From contig JAJEKV010000259.1 in NCBI GenBank assembly GCA_021234155.1, forward strand, positions 424,716 through 488,715: 64,000 bases of DNA, in the 5' to 3' direction. The translations under genes were made by a program, and so were the position numbers. The notes below the pieces were generated by a model that saw nothing but the letters and a program-made list of their open reading frames with translations, was not told where the DNA came from and made no database searches. Position 1 is the stretch's first letter. Each line of letters opens with the position of its first letter. The DNA is from Isoetes taiwanensis (Eukaryota; Streptophyta; Lycopodiopsida; Isoetales; Isoetaceae). Positions 54,395 to 64,000 of this stretch are shown here, piece by piece.

Positions 54395-57300
54395 TCGCAT
54401 AGCGGGCTGCCCTGACGGTTCTAATGCTAACCCTTTGACCTAGACCTTCTCCAAAAATTCCGAGAAAATTGGGCGTGTCTTTGGAGATGAATTAGGGATC
54501 CGGTGGCAAAAATCAGAATTTATTTTCGTGCAATGCATTAATTATGAATTTAATCGTGTGTTGCCCTTTGCAAAAGCGCCCAGACTTCTAATTGCCACAT
54601 CGGGAGGAGGAGCGGTCCAAACTCCGTTCCGTCGGTTCCCCTTGCTATCGTTCTCGGCGGCTTCGGCCGCGTTCCATTACAGCTTGAGACTAGGACTTCG
54701 GCCCCAAAGCGTAAACCCTTCTAGAGCACGGCAGCTCCGCGAGGGGGGTTTCGTTTGGGGCTCCCTCTCCTTGTCGGTCGGTAGGGACCTAGCGGCGTGT
54801 CTTGAAGTGGAGTTGGGGTGTTGGCCTTGGGCCACCCGGGACTCGGACCCTAAAATCCCTCAGGGCGTTTGCTTTCCCCAAATTTCCTCTCCCCTAAGGC
54901 CGGGGAAAAGCGGGCAACCTCCCCTCTCGGGAACCCGCGATTTGGCTCTGCCAATGGACTCGAAGCGTTGACATTGCTCACGGAAACCAAGTTCCGTGGC
55001 CAAAGGCCGGGACTTCGGCCCCAAAGCGTAAACCCTTCTAGGGCACGGCAACCCCACGGGGTTTACGTTTGGGCGGGCCCTCTCCTTGTCGGTGGTAGGG
55101 ACTTTGCGCCATGTCTTGAAGTGGAGTTGGGGGTGTTGGCCTTGAGCCTTGGACACTAAAATCCCTCAGGAAGGCTGCTTGCCCCGAATTTCCTCTCCTC
55201 AAGGCCACGGGAAAGGCGGGCAACCTCCCCTCCAGGGGAGCCAGCGATTTGGCTTCTGCCAATGGACTCGAGAATGCGAAGCATTGCCACGGGGATCAGG
55301 AGTTCCGTGGCGGAGGCCGGGGACTCGACCCCAAAGCGTAAACCCTTCTAGAGCACAGCAGCCCACGGGGTTTCGTTTGAGCCCTCTCCTTGGATCCGGT
55401 CCGGTAGGGACTTGCCCCTTGTCTTGAAGTGGAGTTGGGGTGTTGGCCTTGACAGCGGACCCTAAAATTGGGGAAGGGTGCTTGCCCGAATTTCCCTCTC
55501 CCCAAGGCGGACACCCAAAATCCCCTGGCGATCGGCTGCCAATGCTAACAGCCGACATTTCCTCTCCCCAAGGCCGTGGGGAAGGGCGGGCAAGCGGCTC
55601 CTCCATCACACCGTCAATTGGCTAGGACCCATGATTTGGCTCCCGCCAACATGGGGGGCAGGGGACAATTTCGCTCCGGCTCGACAAATTGCCGGTTGCC
55701 AGGGATCAGGGACGCCCCCGGTTTGACAAATTTTATCTTTGGACCTTTGGCGGGGGCGGGACCCTTGACCTAGACCTTCTGAAATTCCGAAAAATTGGGC
55801 GTGTGCTGGAGATGAATTAGGGATCCGGGGACCGGCCCCAAAGCGTAAAGCCCTTCTAGAGGCACGGCAGTCCCCACGGGGTTCGGCCCCAAAGCGTTTG
55901 CCCTCTCCTTGTCCGGGCCCTAGGTAGGGACCTAGGGTGTCTTGAAGTGGAGTTGGGGTGTTGGCCGGACCCTAAAATCCCTCGGGGGCTGCTTGCCCCA
56001 AATTTCCTCTCCCCAAGGCCACGGGGGCGGGCCAGGCGACCTCAGCTCTCCGGGAATCCTTGATCGACTACGCCAATGGACTGAGCGTCGACATTGCCAC
56101 AGGGGACCAAGTTAAGGGTGGCGAAGAAGACCACCCGAACTCCAAGAAGCGCCAAAGTAGCTCACTTCCATCACACTTCGTAGTCAATTGGCCTAGGATG
56201 TGCATGCGGGATCTTGTCGTGGAGGCGTGAGTGTTTCCTTCTTTCTACAAAACCGGCCCAGGTGTAACTTGCTCCCTAGGGTAATTTATGCCATTCGGGA
56301 CGATTTGGCGGGGTCTATTTGCCATTCGGAACATCCCGGTGCGAACGACAAAGCAGATCGCGGTTTCTACAAAGGCTTACATCGGGGCGCCCGCCCGGTT
56401 TGACAAGTTCTCGGGCCGATCACGGAATCTTTTGGACCTTCGAGAAGAGGGCCCTGAGCGGAGGATCCAGCGGGCCGGATAGAGGGAGGCAGGGCTCAGG
56501 GAGGGTGGTCATTGCTGGCGTGCAACCCGAGGCGCTGCCCAGGAAGGGCTGCTGCCTCGGGAACTTTTGGATCCGCCTCACGGGTCCGGACTCTCCCCTC
56601 TTGTGAGGATCCACGCAAGGTCCCGGGGCCTCGTTTGACTTGGGGAAGGGTGCATTTCGGTTGTTCCAGCGGGCTGCCCCGACCGTTCTAATGCTAACCC
56701 TTTGACCTAGACCTTCTCCGAAAATTCCGAAAATTGGGCCGTGTCTTGGAGATGAATTAGGGATCCGGCGGCAAAACCGAATTTATTTTCGTGCAATGCA
56801 TTAATTGCGAATTCTGAATGTCTTGCCTTTGCAAAAGCGCCCCGACTTCTACTTGCCACATGGGAGGAGGAAAGGCCCAAACTCCGCTCCGTCGGTTCCC
56901 TTGCTCCGTATTCACCATTTTGCTGCTTCGGCCCGGGTCCCAAGTGCAACGGACCGGGGACTTCGGCCCCAAAGCGTAAACCCTTCTAGAGCACGGCAGC
57001 CCCCCGGGGTTTACGTTTGAGGCCCTCTCCTTGTCGGTCGGCGGGACCTTGGCAGGTGTCTTGAAGTGGGGTTGGGGTGTTGGCTTGAGGCCGGACCCTA
57101 AAATCCCTCGGAGCTGCTTGCCCCAAATTTCCTCTCCCCAAGGCCACGGGGCCCGGGCCAGGCGACCTCCGCTCTCGGAATCGCGATCGCTTTCTGCCAA
57201 TGGACTCGGAGCGTCGACATTGCCACGGGGACCAAGTTAAGTGGCGAAGACCACCCGAACTCCAAGAAGCCAAAGTAGCTCACTTCCATCACACTCGTAG

Positions 57301-60300
57301 TCAATTGGCCTAGGATGTGCATGCGGGGATCTTGTCGTGGAGGCGTGAGTGTTTCCTTCTTTTCGCCAAAACCGGCCAGGTGTAACTTGCTCCCTAGGGT
57401 AATTTCGCCATTCGGACGATTTGGCGGGGTCTATTTGCCATTCCGGAGCATCCCGGTGCGAGCGACAAAAGCAGTCTGCGGTTTCTACAAAGGCCCGGAA
57501 CATCGGGGCGCCAAGGGTTTGACAAGTTCTCGGGACCGATCTGGAATCTTTTGGACCTTCGAAGAGGGCCCCACGAGCGGAGGATCAGCGGTCGGATAGG
57601 GGAACCGGGCTCGGGAGGGTGGTCATTAGCGGCGGCCGGGGCTTTGCGAGGAAGGGGCTGCCTGGGGAACTTTTGGATCCGCCTCACGGGGTCAGGACTC
57701 TCCCCTCTTGTGAGGGATCCTGCAAAGGTCTGGCCTCGTTTGACTTGGGGAAGGGTGCGGCTTCGGTTGCCACAGCGGGCTGCCCGACCGTTCTAATCAC
57801 TAACCCTTTGACCCTAGACCTTCTCGAAAATTCGAAAATTGGGCCGTGTCTTTTGGAGATGAATTAGGGATCCGTGGCAAAAAGAATTTATTTTTCGTGC
57901 AATGCATTAATTCTTGAATTCTGAATGTCTTGCCTTTGCAAAAGCCCCAGGGCTTCTACTTGCCACATCGGGGAGGAGGAAAGGCCCAAACTCCGCTCCG
58001 TCGGTTCCCCTTGCTCGTATTCTCATTCTTTGCTTCTCGGCCGGGGTCCCAAGTGCAGCGGACCGGGACTCGGCCCCAAAGCGTAAACCCTTCTAGAGCA
58101 CGGCAGCCCACGGGGTTTTTGCGTTTGAGGCCCTCTCCTTGTCGGTCGGTAGGGACCTTGCAGGTGTCTTGAAGTGGGGTTGGGGTGTTGGCCTTGAGGC
58201 CTTGTGGACCCTAAAATCCCTGGGAGGCTGCTTGCCCCAAATTTCCTCTCCCCAAGGCCACGGGGGCCGGGCCAGGCGACCTAAGCTCTCCGGAATCGCG
58301 ATCGACTCGCCAATGGACTTCGAGCGTCGACATTGCCACACGGGGACCAAGTTCCGTGGCGAAGACCACCCGAACTCCAAGCGCCAAAGTAGCTCACTTC
58401 CATCACACTCGTAGTCAATTGGCCTAGGATGTGCATGCGGGGATCTTGTCGTGGAGGCGTGGAGTGTTTCCTTCTTTCCATAAAACCGGCCAGTGTAACT
58501 TGCTCCCTAGGGTAATTTCGCCATTCGGGACGATTTGGCGGGGTCTATTTGCCATTCGGAACATCCCCGGTGCCCGAGCGACAAAGCAGTGCGGTTTCTA
58601 CAAAGGCGGACATCGGGGGCCCAGCGGTTTGACAAGTTCTCGGACCGATCTGGAATCTTTTGGACCTTCCGAAGGGGCCCTGAGCGGAGGATCAGCGGTC
58701 CGGATAGAGGCAGGGCTCCGGGAGGGTGGTCATTAGCGTGCAGACCGGGGGAGCTGCCGGGAAAGGCTGCCTCGGGAACTTTTGGATCCGCCTCACGGGG
58801 TGGGACTCTCCCCTCTTGTGAGGGATCCACCGCAAGGTCTGGCCTCGTTTGACTTGGGGAAGGGTGCGGCTCGGTTGCCACCGCAGCGGGCTGCCCGGCC
58901 GTTCTAATGCTAACCCTTTGACCTAGACCTTCTCAGAAAATTCCGAAAATTGGGCGTGTCTTTGGAGATGAATTAGGGATCGGCAAAAACGGAATTTATT
59001 TTCGTGCAATGCATTAATTGCTTGAATTCTGAATGTCTTGCCGCTGCAAAAGCCCCCGACTTCTACTTGCCACATGGGAGGAGGAAAGGCCCAAACTCGC
59101 TCCGTCGGTTCCCCTTGCTCCGTATTCTCACTGCTGCTTCCGGCCGGGTCCCAAGTGCAACAGACCGGGACTCGGCCCCAAAACGTAAACCCTTCTAGAG
59201 CACGGCAACCCACAGGGGGTTTCACGTTTGAGGCCCTCTCCTTGTCGGTGGTAGGGACCTTCTTGGCAGGTGTCTTGAAGTGGGGTTGGGGTGTTGGCCT
59301 TGGGCCGGACCCTAAAATCCCTCGGGGGGCTTGCCCCAAATTTCCTCTCCCAAGGCCACAGGGCCGGGCCGGGGCGACCTCCGCTCTCAGGAATCGCGAT
59401 CGACTCTGCCAATGGACTCGAGCGTCGACATTGCCACAGGGACCAAGTAAAGTGGCGGAAGACCACCGAACTCAAGAAGCGCCAAAGTAGCTCACTTCCA
59501 TCACACTCGTAGTCAATTGGCCTAGGATGTGCATGCGGGATCTTGTCGTGGAGGCGTGAGTGTTTCCTTCTTTTCAGCAAAACCGGCCGTGTAACTTGCT
59601 CCCTAGGGTAATTTCGCCATTAGGACGATTTGGCGGGGTCTATTTGCCATTCAGGAGCATCCCCGGTGCGAGCGACAAAAGCAGTCGCGGTTTTCTACAA
59701 GGCCAGACATCGGGGCGCCCAGCGGTTTGACAAGTTCTCGGGGCCGATCACGGAATCTTTTGGACCTTCGAAGGGGCCCCTGAGCGGAGGATCAGCGGTG
59801 GGATAGGGGAGCAGGGCTCCGGGAGGGTGGTCGTAAGCGTGCAGCCCGGGGCTTGTTGCCGGGAAGAGCTGCCTCGGGGAACTTTTGGATCCGCCTCACG
59901 GGGTCAGGACTCTCCCCTCTTGTGAGGATCCTGCAAGAGTCGGCCTCGTTTGACTTGGGGAAGGGTGCCGGCTCGGTTGCCACCAGCGGGCTGCCCGGCC
60001 GTTCTAATGCTAACCCTTTGACCTAGACCTTCTCGAAAATTCCGAAAAATTGGGCCGTGTCTTTTGGAGATGAATTAGGGATCCGGCGGCAAAAACCGAG
60101 AATTTATTTTCGTGCAATGCATTAATTGCGAATTTACGAATGTCTTGCCCTTTGCCAAAAGCCCCGACTTCTACTTGCCACATCCGGAGGGAAAGGCCCA
60201 AACTCCGCTCCGTGGGTTCCCCTTGCTCGTATTCACCATTTGCTTTGCTTCCGGCGGGTCCCAAGTGCAGAGACCGGGACCCGGCCCCAAAGCGTAAACC

Positions 60301-63300
60301 CTTCTAGGGCACGGCAGCCCGCGGGGTTTCGTTTAGGAGGCCCTCTCCTTGTCGGTCGGTAGGGACCTTGCTTGTGTCTTGAAGATGGGGTTGGGGTGTT
60401 GGCCTTGTAGCGGACCCTAAAATCCCTCGGGGCTGCTTGCCCCAAATTTCCCTCTCCCCAAGGCTTGGGGGCCGGACCAGGCGACCTCCCTCTCAGGAAT
60501 CGTGATCTGACTGCTACGCCAATGGACTCCCGAGCGTCGACATTGCCACAGGGGACCAAGTTAAAGTGGCCGAAGACCACCGAACTCCAAAAGCGCCAAA
60601 GTAGCTCACTTCCATCACTTTCGTAGTCAATTGGCCTAGGATGTGCATCGGGATCTTGTCGTGGAGGCGTGAGTGTTTCCTTCTTTCATAAAACCGCCAG
60701 GTGTAACTTGCTCCCTAGGGTAATTTCGCCATTGGGACGATTTGGCGGGGTCTATTTGCCATTCAGGAACATCCCGGTGCCCGACGACAAAAGCAGTCTT
60801 GGTTTCTACAAAGTAGACATCCGGGGCGCCCAGCGGTTTGACAAGTTCTCGGGGACCCGTCTGGAATCTTTTGGACCTTCGAAGAGGGGCCCCTGAGCGG
60901 AGGATCAGCGGTGGGATAGAGCAGGGCTCGGGGGGGTGGTCATTAGCGTCGCGGCCGGGGGCTTATTGCCCGGGGAAGAGCTGCCGGGGAACTTTTTTGG
61001 ATCCGCCTCACGGGGTCAGGACTCTCCCCTCTTGTGAGGGATCCCTGCAAGGTCAGCCTCGTTTGACTTGGGGAAAGGGTGCGGCTCGGTTGCCACAGCG
61101 GGCTGCCCGGCCCGGATTCTAATGCTAACCCTTTGACCTAGACCTTCTCGAAAATTCGAAAAATTGGGCGTGTCTTTGGAGATGAATTAGGGATCGGCAA
61201 AAAGCCGAATTTATTTTAGGTGCAATGCATTAATTGCGAATTCTGAATGTCTTGCCAGCAAAAGCCCCCAGACTTCTACTTGCCACGCCGGGGAGGAGGA
61301 AAGGCCCAAACTCCGCTCCGTCGGTTCCCCTTGCTCCGTATTCTCCATTGCTGCTTTCGGCCCGGTCCCAAGTGCAGCAGAGACCAGGGACTTCGGCCCC
61401 AAAGCGTAAACCCTTCTAGGCACGGCAACCCACGGGGTTTTACGTTTGAGGCCCTCTCCTTGTCGGTCGGTAGGGACCCAGGTGTCTTGAAGATGGGGTT
61501 GGGGTGTTGGCCTTGAGCCTTGGACCCTAAAATCCCCTCAGGGGCTGCTTGCCCCAAATTTCCTCTCCCCAAGGCCACGGGGCCGGGACGAGGCGACCTC
61601 GCTAAAGGAGGAATCCTTGATCGACTCGCCAATGGACTCGAGCGTCGACATTGCCACGGGGACCAAGTTCGTGGCGGAAGACCACCCGAACTCCAAAAGC
61701 GCCAAAGTAGCTCACTTCCATCACACTCGTAGTCAATTGGCCTAGGATGTGCATGCGGGGATCTTGTCGTGGAGGCGTGAGTGTTTCCTTCTTTAAGCAA
61801 AACCGGTAGTGTAACTTGCTCCCTAGGGTAATTTTCGCCATTCGGACGATTTGGCGAGGGGTCTATTTACCCATTAGGAGCATCCCGGTGCGAGCGACAA
61901 AAGCGGTCATGCGGTTTCTACAAAGGCGGAGCATCGGGGCGCCCGCCCGGTTTGACAAGTTCTCGGACCCGTCCCGGAATCTTTTTGGACCTTCGAAGAG
62001 GGGCCCTGAGCGGAGGATCCAGCGGTGGGATAGAGGCAGGGCTCCGGGAGGTGGTCATTAAGCGTGCGGCCAGGCGGCCCGGGGAAGGGCTGCCTGGGGA
62101 ACTTTTTGGATCCGCCTCACGGGGTGGGACTCTCCCCTCTTGTGAGGGATCCCACCGCAAGGTCACGGCCTCGTTTGACTTGGGGAAGGGTGCGGCTCGG
62201 TTGCCTGCAGCGGGCTGCCCGGCCCGGATTCTAATGCTAACCCTTTGACCTAGACCTTCTCCAGAAAATTCGAAAATTGGGCGGTGTCTTTGGAGATGAA
62301 TTAGGGATCATTGGCAAAAGCAGGAATTTATTTTTTAGTGCAATGCATTAATTGCGAATTCACGAATGTCTTGCCCTTTGCAAAAAGCCCCCAGGCTTCT
62401 ACTTGCCACATCCGGGAGGAGGAAAGGCCCAAACTCGCTCAGTCGGTTCCCCTTGCTCCGTATTTACCATTTGCTGCGCTTCCGGCCCGGGTCCCAAGTG
62501 CAACGGGACCGGGGACTTCGGCCCCAAAGCGTAAACCCTTCTAGAGCACGGCAGCCCCGGGGTTTCGTTTGGAGGAGCCCTCTCCTTGTCGGTCGTAGGG
62601 ACCTTGCGCCGTGTCTTGAAGTGGGGTTGGGGTGTTGGCCTTGAGGCCGGACCCTAAAATCCCTCGGGGGCTGCTTGCCCCAAATTTCCTCTCCCAAGGC
62701 CACAGGGGCCGGGACGAGGCGACCTCCTCTCTCGGGAATCGCGATCGACTCGCCAATGGACTCGGAGCGTCGACATTGCCATGGGGACCAAGTTAAAGTG
62801 GTGAAGACCACTTGGTCGCCCGAACTCCAAGCGCCAAAGTAGCTCACTTCCATCACACTTCGTAGTCAATTGGCCTAGGATGTGCATGCGGGGATCTTGT
62901 CGTGGAGGCGTGAGTGTTTCCTTCTTTTACCAAAACCCCCAGGTGTAACTTGCTCCCTAGGGTAATTTACCGCCATTAGGACGATTTGGCGGGGTCTATT
63001 TGCCATTAGGAACATCCGGTGCGAGCGACAAAAGCAGTCACGGTTTCTACAAAGCCTGAGCATCCCGGGGCGCCCGTGGTTTGACAAGTTCTCGGGGCCG
63101 TCTGGAATCTTTTGGACCTTCAGAAGAGGGCCCCTGAGCGGAGGATCAGCGGTGGGATGGGAGCAGGGCTCCGGGAGGGTGGTCATTAAGCGTCGCGACC
63201 AGGAGGGCTGCGGGAGGAAGGCGCCTGGGAACTTTTGGATCCGCCTCACGGGGTCGGGACTCTCCCCTCTTGTGAGGATCCCCTGCAAGGTCGGCCTCGT

Positions 63301-64000
63301 TTGACTTGGGGAAGGGTGCGGCTGGGTTGCCACACAGCGGGCTGCCCGACCGTTCTAATGCTAACCCTTTGACCTAGACCTTCTCAGAAAATTCGAAAAT
63401 TGGGCGTGTCTTTGGAGATGAATTAGGGATCCGGTGGCAAAAAAAGCAGGAATTTATTTACCGTGCAATGCATTAGTGCCCGAATTCTGAATGTCTTGCC
63501 ACTTTGCAAAAGCCCCGACTTCTGCCACATCCGGAGGAGGGAAAGGCCCAAACTCCCGCTCGTCGGTTCCCCTTGCTCAGTATTACCGGTGCTTGCTTCG
63601 GCGGGTCCCAAGTGCAACGGACGGGACTCGGCCCCAAAAGCGTAAACCCTTCTAGAGCACGGCAGCCCGCAGGGTTTCGTTCCGGGAGCCCCTCCTTGTC
63701 GGTCAGTAGGGACCTTGATGGTGTCTTGAAGATGGGGTTGGGGTGTTGGCTTCCGGCCTTGAGACCCTAAAATCCCCTCAGGGTACTTGCCCAAATTTCC
63801 TCTCCCCAAGGCCACGGGGGCCGGGCCGAGGCGACCTCGGCTCTCACGGGAATGCGATACGACTACGCCAATGGACTCGGAGCGTCGACAGCATTGCCAC
63901 GAGGACCAAGGATTCGTGGCAGACCACGAACTCAAGAAGCGCCAAAAGTGGCTCACTTCCATCACACTTTCGTAGTCGATTGGCCTAGGATGTGCATGGG
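54395..64000 (+). repeat. Tandem satellite array, unit about 1.11 kb, GC-rich
   Basis: CTCACTTCCATCAC recurs at 56,161, 57,279, 58,393, 59,491, 60,605, 61,711, 62,843 and 63,952, with spacing of 1,098-1,132 bp. The marker GACCTAGACCTTCTC shows the same period. Conserved blocks include CAATTGGCCTAGGATGTGCA, AACTTGCTCCCTAGGGTAAT and AATGCATTAA. CG-rich blocks vary by small indels. The first 1.7 kb (54.4-56.1 kb) is rearranged, with a 0.31-kb sub-block repeated three times. The array continues past the window. Open frames are not conserved between units, so it is non-coding. Confidence 0.95.

Noticed and set aside
54528-63988. Many 60-180 codon open frames on both strands in the satellite
   Set aside because: They shift and break from unit to unit and share no conserved frame; a GC-rich repeat gives few stops by chance.
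54395-64000. Satellite as ribosomal intergenic spacer or CRISPR array
   Set aside because: No rRNA gene sequence is present, and the unit is 1.1 kb without short repeat-spacer structure; the setting is a plant nuclear genome.

Overview
The window looks like nuclear DNA of a land plant with a large, transposon-rich genome. Supporting signs are P-class and PLS-class pentatricopeptide repeat (PPR) sequences, an LRR-malectin receptor-like kinase, En/Spm (CACTA) transposons with plant-type accessory proteins, and GT-AG introns of about 70-270 bp. A seed-free vascular plant such as a fern, or another large-genome plant, is my guess; the sequence does not settle it. Most of the window is AT-rich, except for a GC-rich satellite. 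Only one protein-coding locus with a clear family looks fully open (P-class PPR, 40,494-41,957, minus strand). A second, small two-exon gene (53,437-53,972, plus strand) is open but unrecognised. Almost everything else is mobile or decayed.

Layout. 1-10.8 kb: gene-poor, with foldback/MITE-like elements at 2,997, 5,745 and 7,908. 10.9-13.7 kb: an LRR-malectin receptor kinase on the minus strand, complete except for one in-frame TGA, flanked at a distance by two diverged inverted copies of one repeat (about 9.06-9.42 and 15.00-15.40 kb). 17.9-20.6 kb: a triplicated AT-hook-like exon followed by a broken gene whose 3' part carries the motifs of a beta-class DNA amino-methyltransferase. 21.5-25.0 kb: nested relics, namely a LINE fragment and a PLS-class PPR pseudogene split by a 1.3-kb polyadenylated retrocopy with 11-bp target-site duplications.

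26.05-33.75 kb: a CACTA-like transposon (CACTA-1) with palindromic subterminal repeats. Its minus-strand genes are a TNPA-like protein (PTTA/En/Spm type) and a protein-kinase-fold protein lacking catalytic residues. It also holds a tandem-repeat block and an 800-bp purine tract. 34.0-35.8 kb: an isolated piece of a 1.1-1.2 kb GC-rich satellite, joined directly to a minus-strand LINE (35.8-38.4 kb). 40.5-42.0 kb: PPR gene. 42.1-44.2 kb: gypsy LTR fragment and an unidentified decayed coding relic.

44.59-53.3 kb: a second CACTA transposon (CACTA-2) on the plus strand. It contains an 860-bp tandem duplication of its 5' coding region, a Transpos_assoc-like N terminus, a SET-domain segment, and a Transposase_21 (TNPD) body with frameshifts. 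From 54.4 kb to the window end the sequence is a head-to-tail array of the satellite (period about 1.11 kb), with a rearranged edge.

The most unusual content is the set of chromatin and signalling domains inside or next to mobile DNA: a SET domain in the CACTA-2 transposase locus, a degenerate kinase-fold protein in CACTA-1, and a decayed DNA methyltransferase-like gene. The two CACTA elements also use palindromes with the same outer half-sites but different centres. All family calls rest on motif recognition by eye; no database search was run.
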